This document shows positions 7,516 through 13,325 of a stretch of 53,618 nt of DNA, in pieces. The notes under the pieces are model-generated. The model saw nothing but the letters and a program-made list of their open reading frames with translations, was not told the DNA's origin and ran no database searches. The translations under genes and the position numbers were made by a program. Within the stretch, counting starts at the first letter, position 1, and every line of letters begins with the position of its first letter. The stretch comes from a virus: positions 1 through 53,618 of the IMG/VR virus record IMGVR_UViG_3300044684_000174; one strand, written 5' to 3'.

Positions 7516-7558
7516 TGCCGGTTTAGCTAGTTTCCGGCAGACCGGCGGTGAAGCCGGT
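7516..7558. repeat. Tandem CCGG-core hairpins
   Basis: Two adjacent inverted repeats: TGCCGG/CCGGCA (7516-7521, 7534-7539) and ACCGGC/GCCGGT (7541-7546, 7553-7558). They lie between the 58-aa membrane gene and the 63-aa gene, in the leader of the latter. No U-tract follows, so a terminator is unlikely. mRNA processing or stability is possible. The rest of 7444-7575 shows no gene. Confidence 0.45.
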
Positions 7559-7575
7559 TTCGACACGTGGTTAGG

Positions 7576-7752
7576 TTATTGAGCGATTAAGGCGAAAAGC
7601 ATAACAGCGACAAAGAACCATAGGCCCATTCCTTCGTGGTACCACCATTGACGCCATGAGTTGTACTTGGATTGTTTTCGGAGAATGCTCATGGTGACGG
7701 CTCCGGAGAGGAGCGCGCCCAGAAGGAAGGAGTGAAGCTGGAAGTGGTGCAT
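7576..7752 (-). CDS. Small two-helix membrane protein, 58 aa
   Basis: ATG 7750-7752 to TAA 7576-7578. Two hydrophobic segments, FLLGALLSGAVTMSIL and LWFFVAVMLFALIAQ, are joined by a charged, Trp-rich loop (RKQSKYNSWRQWWYHEG). The layout suits a small inner-membrane protein; being in the early set it is unlikely to be the holin. It fills an otherwise empty 300-base gap in a tightly packed leftward operon. No family recognised. Confidence 0.6.
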   Translation of the reverse strand: MHHFQLHSFLLGALLSGAVTMSILRKQSKYNSWRQWWYHEGMGLWFFVAVMLFALIAQ

Positions 7753-7777
7753 TTTGTTGTGTGTTGGGATTGCTGGT

Positions 7778-7957
7778 TTATTTGAGAATAAAAACAGTGT
7801 AGCCTTTACGCGCTAAAGCGTTAGGGGTTCTCCTGGTTGTCGCTGCTCCGCACTCCCATTCCCCAGCGGGTGAGAACGCGCCGTAGATAATCCTGAAGGG
7901 GAAGTAGCCTTTCAGCCGTTGCAATTCGGCTTCCTGTTCTTTTGACAGTGTAGGCAT
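7778..7957 (-). CDS. Conserved small phage protein, 59 aa
   Basis: Start at ATG 7955-7957, one base after the upstream TAA. Core YFPFRIIYGAFSPAGEW and NALARKGYTVFIL, a short beta-rich pattern found in many phages with no assigned function. Confidence 0.6.
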   Translation of the reverse strand: MPTLSKEQEAELQRLKGYFPFRIIYGAFSPAGEWECGAATTRRTPNALARKGYTVFILK

Positions 7958-7958
7958 A

Positions 7959-8162
7959 TTACAGAGTTTCTGAAGTTCCGTTATCCGATGGGTCCGGCGG
8001 TAGCAGAACCTTGCCAAGCTCTGTCAAAAGCTCGTTTTCCGCTGCTTCGAGACACTTGCATGCGTTTTCGATGCGTGGGGACTCCGTGCGGATGGGCTGA
8101 AGCAGGCGAAGGGTGTTCTGCACCAGGTCAATGGATTTTAGGCAGATAGGTTTGTTAGGCAT
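7959..8162 (-). CDS. Hypothetical helical protein, 67 aa
   Basis: Short helical protein (SIDLVQNTLRLLQPI, ACKCLEAAENELLTELGKVL). Starts six bases after the TAA of the interrupted gene upstream. Unknown function. Confidence 0.5.
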   Translation of the reverse strand: MPNKPICLKSIDLVQNTLRLLQPIRTESPRIENACKCLEAAENELLTELGKVLLPPDPSDNGTSETL

Positions 8163-8168
8163 GGCGGT

Positions 8169-8720
8169 TTACTCCTCGTTCTCAATTTCGAGTGTGATCT
8201 CAAGCTCCGCTACAAGTTCGGCGGTTAACGGCTGCAAGCTGTCGCCATTTAGGTCTTTGGCGTAAATCCAGTGTTTCTGCACGTCTTTGGAGTTCGGACC
8301 ACTAGGGCGGAATCCGAAAGCCTCTTGGAAAAGCTCGTTATCTGCCCAAACGTCTTCGCCTTCTGGAGCTGGCGTTTTGACCGTTTCCCAGCGGACGAAT
8401 TGACCGGGTTGCAAGGGGTAGTCTGATTCAACCGCCTCACGTTCTGCACTTCCATCTAGTGGGCGGATAATCTTGGACTCCCGTATAGTGTAATTGTATT
8501 CCTTGCGAATCTCTTCGATGGTCTCGCTTGCTTCCGGGAAAAATTCGTCTTCGCAAATTTCGTAAGCCTCTTCCTAGGTTTGAGCGCGGACGATACCAGA
8601 AATCCCCATTGAATCCCTGTGGATGTAAAGTTTCCCATATCCATCGTCATAAACTGGGATCGGGTATCCGAAGCGAGACTTCGCTCCTTTTAAGCGCTGA
8701 GTGTCTGTAATGAGTGGCAT
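8169..8720 (-). pseudogene. Conserved phage gene interrupted by an in-frame amber codon at 8574-8576
   Basis: From ATG 8718-8720, four bases after the upstream TAG, the frame runs 48 codons, meets TAG (8574-8576), then stays open for another 134 codons to TAA at 8169. Both parts read as one protein: ITDTQRLKGAKSRFGYPIPV, YDDGYGKLYIHRDSMGISG, IVRAQT, then the TAG, EEAYEICEDEFFPEA, IIRPLDGS, FVRWETVKTPAPEG, NELFQEAFGFRPSGPN, YAKDLNGD. As I know this phage family, the residue at the TAG is Trp (TGG), so one G-to-A change explains it. If not suppressed, only a 48-aa peptide is made. A TTG at 8412 could start a fragment, but the intact frame upstream argues against that. Confidence 0.8.
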
Positions 8721-8724
8721 AGCC

Positions 8725-8925
8725 CTATTTCTCTCCTTCCGTGACTTGGTTTTCTTCCCGGTCTTGTGCGTCGCGGTAGCGCTCTAGGGCTTTGTTGCCG
8801 TTGCGCTCAAGCTGTAGCACTTCCGCGTGTGTGAGGGTTTTAACAAGCGCCGTGTCTGAGAGTAGGCTGGCGTAGGTGTTTGCCAAGGTGAGCCATGTGG
8901 CGGGCTGTATGTGTGGTGTGCTCAT
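8725..8925 (-). CDS. Conserved small phage protein, 66 aa
   Basis: Helical protein with TWLTLANTYASLLSDTALV and GNKALERYRDAQDREE, a pattern seen in many phage early operons. It ends in TAG, showing that TAG is used as a real stop here. It is the first gene after promoter P2. Confidence 0.6.
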   Translation of the reverse strand: MSTPHIQPATWLTLANTYASLLSDTALVKTLTHAEVLQLERNGNKALERYRDAQDREENQVTEGEK

Positions 8926-9030
8926 AGTGTTAGGCCACTTTCGATGCTCCAGCTCTATCAGGTGTTCTGTACTCCGTAGAGTCCCAGTCTCGTCCCCTGT
9001 GTCGCCGGTGCATCCGTTATTACGTGGGTG

Positions 9031-9059
9031 AGACTATCGTTGGTTGCCTAATTAGTCAA
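9031..9059 (-). promoter_or_regulatory. Early leftward promoter candidate P2
   Basis: Minus strand TTGACT (9059-9054) with the 16-base string TTGACTAATTAGGCAA identical to promoter P1 near 53288. The -10 is weak (TAGTCT at 17 bases). The 199-base gap 8926-9124 holds no gene; this element is what it contains, 115 bases before the next start. Confidence 0.45.
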
Positions 9060-9124
9060 GAGACTTTTTTGAAAATAGTTGTAAAGCGTTGTAGGTGAGT
9101 AGGTTGTGAGGTGAAAAAAGTTTT

Positions 9125-9544
9125 TTAAAACATCGGGTCATCCATCGGGTTTTCTCGTTTTTCCGGCCCATAGCCCATAGCTGCACGGATGTCCCGTGCA
9201 CTAGCACCACGGGGGAGCCCCAGCGCTTTTCGGCCCTTGCTGAGGTGGTTGTAGATCGTTTGGAGCTTGAGAGAGCTTTCGCGGGCAAACTGCTCGACTG
9301 TGAGCTTCTGCACGTACACAGCATAGAGTGCGTCCCATTGCGCGGATGTGGGCTCTTTATCTGTTAGGGTGTGGTAGGATGTCCCCGGCAGAGCTTCCCG
9401 GCCCAACTTCTGCCGGATGTTGTAACAGTGCACCCGGTAACAGTTTGGAGTCATCTTTAGGGAGCGCTGTATTTCTTCAGGCGTTGCTCCGTTTTCCAGG
9501 TAGTCAAATATCTCCTGCTGAGTAGGTGACAGTCTCTTAGGCAT
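9125..9544 (-). CDS. Helix-turn-helix regulator, 139 aa, with MDDPMF tail
   Basis: Start at ATG 9542-9544. Two HTH-like units: residues 1-55 (LSPTQQEIFDYLENGATPEE, then IQRSLKMTPNCYRVHCYNIRQKL, like LuxR/sigma-4 folds) and residues 60-110 (SAQWDALYAVYVQKLTVEQF then SSLKLQTIYNHLSKGRKALG). This looks like a transcription regulator at the edge of the early operon, facing the gene-free control region. The last six residues, MDDPMF, are identical to those of the unrelated 77-aa protein at 44750. The target is unknown. Confidence 0.6.
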   Translation of the reverse strand: MPKRLSPTQQEIFDYLENGATPEEIQRSLKMTPNCYRVHCYNIRQKLGREALPGTSYHTLTDKEPTSAQWDALYAVYVQKLTVEQFARESSLKLQTIYNHLSKGRKALGLPRGASARDIRAAMGYGPEKRENPMDDPMF

Positions 9545-9621
9545 ATATGGTGGGTGTGTGGAGGTATAAGGGGTATAAGGTAGCAGACCCTTAATTTTTG
9601 ACAAGGTAAAGCAGGGTTTTC

Positions 9622-9680
9622 CTTAATGAAATTTGTGGTAAACGGCTGTTTTTGGAAAAATCTTAATGAAATTTGTAGTA
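9622..9680. repeat. 19-base direct repeat, 40-base pitch
   Basis: Copies at 9622-9640 and 9662-9680 differ only at one base (G/A). The 40-base pitch is close to four helical turns, placing both on one DNA face. Confidence 0.7.
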
Positions 9681-9704
9681 ATCTTAATGCAAAAACGTGA
9701 GTCC

Positions 9705-9728
9705 TTGTCTAGTTAAGCTAATAGACAA
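9705..9728. promoter_or_regulatory. Inverted repeat, possible operator
   Basis: TTGTCTA (9705-9711) and TAGACAA (9722-9728) with a 10-base centre GTTAAGCTAA. The size suits a dimeric HTH protein such as the XRE product of this phage. Confidence 0.4.
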
Positions 9729-10020
9729 GAAACGTAGTAAGCTGTTAAGGGTATAAGAGGAAACCTTAATGAGTACAGAGTGTTTCTACTATTAACTAGT
9801 TACTGTTGGTTTACTTATTGGCTAAGAGAGAAAAAACAAAAGAGGTGATGAGGGTATCAAATTGAGTTTTTTCGGAAAAACTGTGGCTAATCCTGACCAA
9901 CGGTAAATAGTGAAGAGTAATCATTAAGACGGTGTGAACTGATGGAGGTGAGCGTGTGTAATATCGTGTAAGCTGTTACCCGGTCTCGCGACCGTCAAAA
10001 CCTGGTGAGAGAGTGGAGGT

Positions 10021-10032
10021 TTGACTTATTAC
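10021..10032 (+). promoter_or_regulatory. Candidate rightward promoter element before terS
   Basis: TTGACTTATTAC, followed about 12 bases later by AAAAAG. Nearly the same layout (TTGACTTCTTAC ... AAAAAT) precedes the first tail gene at 15962. There is no canonical -10. Confidence 0.3.
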
Positions 10033-10055
10033 ACAATAGGCGTAAAAAGTGGGTC

Positions 10056-10523
10056 ATGCCTAAGCTGAAAAACCCACGTCAAGAGCGTTTTGCAAGAGAA
10101 GTGGCTCTTGGGAAAAGCCAGTCTGAAGCGTACCGCATCGCTTATGGTGCGGTCGGATGGCCCGGCCAAAATGCGTGTAACCTGATGCGCAATATTGATG
10201 TGTGGGAACGCGTGGAAGAGCTGCAAGCGGAACACGCTGAGAATGTGGCTCTTACAGCCCATGAAATGCACTCTTTCCTGCGGGACGTCGTGAAAACCCC
10301 CGTGGGGCAGATCGATGAACATTCCCCGCTCTGTGAGTCCGTGGAAGATACGAAATACGGGCGTAAGGTGAAGACCCCCAGTAAGTTAAAAGCCCTTGAG
10401 CTGGCGGCCCAGTTACAAGGAATGTTAGGCGCGGGAGGAGCGGCAGAAGCCCGGCCGCATGTACGCTTACAGCTCATTGCTTCTGGTGGTGCGTCGGTTG
10501 CTGCGCAGTTGGATATGATGTAA
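10056..10523 (+). CDS. terS: Terminase small subunit
   Basis: 155 residues from ATG 10056; a GTG start 51 bases upstream is less likely because the family begins with the P-K-Q-E-x-F helix. PRQERFAREVALGKSQSEAY, then YRIAYGAVGWPGQNACNLMR, NIDVWERVEELQ fits the Terminase_2 HTH (DNA-recognition) domain. The C-terminal half has a helix ending in TPSKLKALELAAQLQGMLG, typical before the oligomer/large-subunit binding tail. It recognises packaging DNA and feeds it to TerL. It is unusual in lying 2.8 kb from terL and on the opposite strand. Confidence 0.85.
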   Translation: MPKLKNPRQERFAREVALGKSQSEAYRIAYGAVGWPGQNACNLMRNIDVWERVEELQAEHAENVALTAHEMHSFLRDVVKTPVGQIDEHSPLCESVEDTKYGRKVKTPSKLKALELAAQLQGMLGAGGAAEARPHVRLQLIASGGASVAAQLDMM

Positions 10524-10896
10524 GTCATTGAACATCAGGCACTTACCCAGACAACATCGTACTATACGCATCATATTAAGTCGCAATCTGTAGGGCTTTT
10601 GTCCGTCGACCGGGTCTCAAGGTAGCGGGGGAAATCGCGTGTAAGCGGCTTCGCGAGTCTTCGTAAGAGCCTCTAAGGGATCGTTTTCCAATAGGTTTTC
10701 GAGGGGTAGGGTCTGGTGGGGTGGGCTGTCAGCCGAGCTCGGGAGTCCCACGCGTATAGGCACCCACAACGAAATATCCGTATTCCCTAAAACCCCACTC
10801 CTCCACCCCACCTTAACACTTACCATTCCTATCCACTGAGCCACTTCTACAGGTAAACACTTGACCAACCATACAAGTCTCCCTAGCCTACGCCCC
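10524..10896. other. 373-base non-coding stretch with G-rich run and long-range inverted repeat
   Basis: No convincing gene. It contains four G-runs at 10703-10725 (GGGG-TA-GGG-TCTGGT-GGGG-T-GGG), fitting a G-quadruplex pattern. GGTGGGGTGG (10715-10724) is the exact complement of CCACCCCACC (10803-10812), 78 bases on. A CCCC/ACCCC-rich stretch runs 10789-10812. Being right after terS, it could hold the packaging site. Confidence 0.4.
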
Positions 10897-11379
10897 ATGA
10901 CAGAAGTATCCCTTTCTATCGACAACCAGGCCCAGATGACCCGAGAAGGGCACGAACAGTTCTCCACGGGCGCTGTACGCTCCAATGGGGTTGCAGGCGA
11001 CGGCAGCGGCTTTCCAGCACGCTTTGACCTCATTTCCCCAGTCGGTCTACGCAGACTCGCTGAGACCTACGGAGAAGGCTCCCAGAAGTACGGCGACCAC
11101 AACTGGACCAAAGGAATCCCGGCGAGCAACCTTATCAACCATTGCCTTGCCCACATAAACCAGTTCCTTGCCGGGGACACGAGCGAAGACCACCTCGCCC
11201 ATGCTTCTTGGAATCTGTTCGCTCTGATGCACTTTCAGGAGTGCAAACCGGAACTAATGGACATCCCCGTTGAGGATGTCACCGAACAGCGGCTAGGGTT
11301 CATAGCGACACCGGAAAACAAATTTGGTGTTTGCCCACGCTGCGGGACAAAACTTCTACCTTGCTACTGCTCCCTATGA
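10897..11379 (+). CDS. dATP/dGTP diphosphohydrolase-like protein (DUF5664 / MazG-like)
   Basis: 160 residues from ATG 10897 (a TTG 36 bases earlier is weaker). RFDLISPVGLRRLAETYGEG then KYGDHNWTKGIP, NHCLAHINQFLAGD and EDHLAHASWNLFALMHF match the dGTP_diPhyd_N family, which hydrolyses dNTPs to monophosphates in phages. The End (CPRCGTKLLPCYC) adds a zinc-ribbon-like tail. In some phages this enzyme supplies precursors for 2-aminoadenine DNA, but no PurZ or DatZ is visible here, so plain dNTP-pool control is more likely. First of a five-gene coupled cassette. Confidence 0.7.
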   Translation: MTEVSLSIDNQAQMTREGHEQFSTGAVRSNGVAGDGSGFPARFDLISPVGLRRLAETYGEGSQKYGDHNWTKGIPASNLINHCLAHINQFLAGDTSEDHLAHASWNLFALMHFQECKPELMDIPVEDVTEQRLGFIATPENKFGVCPRCGTKLLPCYCSL

Positions 11380-11708
11380 AACACAAATCCCTCAAGCTCT
11401 ACGGGCACCAGGTTGACATCGTGGAGGTGCCCCCAAACATTTTCTCTCAAAACAATCTCGGGCAGACCAACATCAAGGACAACCGGCTTCACTTAAACGC
11501 GTCTCTGCCGGAGTCGATGAAACACTCCACGCTTCTGCACGAAGTCATCCATTTGGTGCTCGACCACAACGGCCATCAAAACGTTTCCCGCGATGAGACA
11601 GTGGTGTGCGCTCTGGAGGTTGGCCTATTCACCTTCCTCCGCGACAACCCCGGACTGGTCGCAGAGATGGCGGGAGTAGAACCTCGCTTTTTTAAGAAGA
11701 TCCGGTAA
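11376..11708 (+). CDS. HExxH metallopeptidase-like protein (ImmA/IrrE type)
   Basis: 110 residues. Start at ATG 11376 overlapping the previous TGA (ATGA). LLHEVIHLVLDH gives H55, E56, H59 of a gluzincin/ImmA-type zinc site, and E81 in CALEVGLFTFL can be the third ligand. The Short length and position after a phage regulator-free cassette fit the small phage ImmA-like proteins. ImmA relatives cleave HTH repressors; whether this one acts on the XRE protein is not shown. Confidence 0.7.
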   Translation: MKHKSLKLYGHQVDIVEVPPNIFSQNNLGQTNIKDNRLHLNASLPESMKHSTLLHEVIHLVLDHNGHQNVSRDETVVCALEVGLFTFLRDNPGLVAEMAGVEPRFFKKIR

Positions 11709-11986
11709 TGCCCCGCTTCCTCTCCCAGGGACACGCAGAAGACGTTATTCTGCGTCACCGCTACCTCTACTATGTCGAGGATGCTCCGGTACTCTCTGAC
11801 AAGGAATACGACGAACTGGAGGCACAGGTAAAAGCCACATGGAGCATTGGGGTTGCTTCACACACGGTCGGCAGCAGCGACCCGGCCAACTACCCTCCTT
11901 ACATCGTGGAAGGCCGCAGACCCCTCAAAGCGGAGCGGGAAGAACGCGACAGAGAGATTGTAAGCCGGTGGCTTCGGCTGCTATAA
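11708..11986 (+). CDS. Stand-alone NAD-dependent DNA ligase Ia-like domain
   Basis: 92 residues, start overlapping the previous stop (TAATG). HRYLYYVEDAPVLSDKEYDE (residues 17-36) matches the N-terminal Ia domain of LigA, where Tyr, Asp, Tyr and Asp contact NMN: here Y21/Y22, D31, Y34, D35. SHTVGSS resembles the later TxxVGS strand. There is no adenylation domain, OB fold or BRCT, so it cannot ligate alone. It may bind NAD/NMN or a host ligase. The family is read by eye but the motif is strong. Confidence 0.7.
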   Translation: MPRFLSQGHAEDVILRHRYLYYVEDAPVLSDKEYDELEAQVKATWSIGVASHTVGSSDPANYPPYIVEGRRPLKAEREERDREIVSRWLRLL

Positions 11987-12000
11987 CACCCACAACTCCT

Positions 12001-12864
12001 ATGCAATCCGTCTTCCTCTCCTCCCTAGACATCCTGCTCCACACGCAGCTTACCGACCGCACGGCTAAGCCGGTGATCGACCTGGTGGTAGACGAGTTGC
12101 TTTCTTACCACTCATCCCCGCCTCCCAACTCAGCTACTCCCCAAACCACCGGATACGTCATGGCAGCCGGTGGGCGGTACGCCAAATACGGCTACGCCAC
12201 TTGCCGCTTCATCCGCGAAGTCTTGAAAGACTCCACCCCGATTGAGGTATGGGTTGGTTCAGACGAGACCCTTGAGAACTGGGGCATACCCGACTGCCTG
12301 CATAGACAATCCACGGAGACCAAAGGAGGATGGCCGCTCAAAGCTGATGCAGTGTTCAACTCGTGCTTCCGGCACATCGTATTTCTCGATAGCGACTGCA
12401 TACCGCTAGTGCCTGCCGCCGATCTCACCTCGATCCCGGAGTATCAAGAAACCGGTGCCGTCTTCTTTCCTGACATCTGCAACCACCGCCGCAGCGATTG
12501 GGCCTTCCCCGCACTGGGCCTCAAAATCAACTCGGTGTCGGAGATGGAAGCGGGGCAACTCATAATCGACCGAGCGAGACACTTGCTAGCCATCGAACTG
12601 GTCTGCTACTTCAACCACCACCCGGAGTTCTTCTACAGGCACAACCATGGGGATAAGGACTTGTGGGCTCTCGCGTTCGCCCGGCTCGGTATCCCGTTCA
12701 CGACATCGGTGCCATGCGAGAACAAGGAATGGGGGTTACGTCACTTTCTCCCGGATTGCTCACCGGGCTTCGATCACTTGATCCATACTAAGAGCGGCAG
12801 ACGATACGACGGTGAACACGCTGAAAAGCTCACCGGCTATCTTGAGGAGTATTCGGCACCATGA
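12001..12864 (+). CDS. Glycosyltransferase, MNN1/mannosyltransferase-like (GT-A, DxD)
   Basis: 287 residues from ATG 12001. YVMAAGGRYAKYGYATCRFI then PIEVWVGSDE, GWPLKADAVFNSCFRHIVFL and the metal-binding D130-S-D132 in FLDSDCIPL match the Mannosyl_trans2-like GT-A fold; later HNHGDKDLWALAF and CENKEWG suit the acceptor side. It transfers a sugar from a nucleotide donor. Neighbours are nucleotide and NAD-binding genes, not capsid genes, so the target could be DNA, a surface glycan or protein. A longer frame upstream overlaps the LigA-like gene and is a shadow. Confidence 0.75.
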   Translation: MQSVFLSSLDILLHTQLTDRTAKPVIDLVVDELLSYHSSPPPNSATPQTTGYVMAAGGRYAKYGYATCRFIREVLKDSTPIEVWVGSDETLENWGIPDCLHRQSTETKGGWPLKADAVFNSCFRHIVFLDSDCIPLVPAADLTSIPEYQETGAVFFPDICNHRRSDWAFPALGLKINSVSEMEAGQLIIDRARHLLAIELVCYFNHHPEFFYRHNHGDKDLWALAFARLGIPFTTSVPCENKEWGLRHFLPDCSPGFDHLIHTKSGRRYDGEHAEKLTGYLEEYSAP

Positions 12865-13325
12865 TTGTTGCTTTCACAGGTCATCGGCCAAACAAATTGG
12901 GAGGGTACAAAACCCCGAACCCGACTTCTCGATATGTAACTTGGAGAATAGAGCTTGAACTGATTGGCTTAAACCCAGACCGTGCTATTTCAGGAATGGC
13001 TCTTGGGGTAGATCAATGGGCGTCACAGGTATGCGTAAAGTTAGGCATTCCTTTTGTCGCGGCCGTACCGTTCAAAGGGCAAGAGTCGCAATGGCCGGAG
13101 CAATCGCAGAGGGAATTTCAACGGTTAATCAAGTTGGCTGAAGAGGTGGTTGTAGTCTGTGATGGAGGGTATTCAGCCGCGAAGATGCAAAGGCGAAATG
13201 AGTACATGGTTGACAAGTGCGACATCTTAATTGCCGTTTGGGACGGCACACCCGGCGGCACCGGCAACTGTGTTCGTTACGCCCAGAGCAAGGGCAAAGA
13301 GATAATCCGCATCCTACCTTGCTGA
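12861..13325 (+). CDS. SLOG-domain protein (YpsA/DUF1273-like)
   Basis: 154 residues, ATGA-coupled to the glycosyltransferase. MIVAFTGHRPNKLGGY at the start, ISGMALGVDQWASQ (residues 44-56) and AVWDGTPGGTGNCVRYA near the end are the nucleotide-binding loops of the SLOG/YpsA fold. Such proteins bind nucleotide-derived ligands; phage members have no settled function. Its stop overlaps the terL stop from the other strand by 12 bases. Confidence 0.8.
   Translation: MIVAFTGHRPNKLGGYKTPNPTSRYVTWRIELELIGLNPDRAISGMALGVDQWASQVCVKLGIPFVAAVPFKGQESQWPEQSQREFQRLIKLAEEVVVVCDGGYSAAKMQRRNEYMVDKCDILIAVWDGTPGGTGNCVRYAQSKGKEIIRILPC

Larger units (their letters stand above)
9605..10055. other. Gene-free, AT-rich control region (candidate origin or operator region)
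   Basis: Between the leftward early operon and the rightward terminase operon; with 9545-9604 there are 511 bases without a gene. It holds a direct repeat CTTAATGAAATTTGTRGTA at 9622-9640 and 9662-9680, exactly 40 bases apart, with CTTAATG cores again near 9683 and 9765. An inverted repeat TTGTCTA/TAGACAA sits at 9705-9728. A hairpin AGTTTTT-TCGG-AAAAACT is at 9865-9882, and CGGTC-TCGC-GACCG at 9981-9994. GGTATAAG occurs at about 9572, 9581 and 9750. Iterated AT-rich sites next to a divergent switch suit an origin or operator cluster, but no function is proven. Confidence 0.5.

Noticed and set aside
8574-8576. Reassignment of TAG to an amino acid across the genome
   Set aside because: TAG ends several intact genes (terL, the gene at 8725, the tail gene at 18908, 41419, 44221), so it is a real stop code here.
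10617-11033. Leftward open frame after terS (138 codons)
   Set aside because: It runs antisense to the dNTP hydrolase gene in its first half, has no family pattern and no upstream coupling. Judged a shadow.
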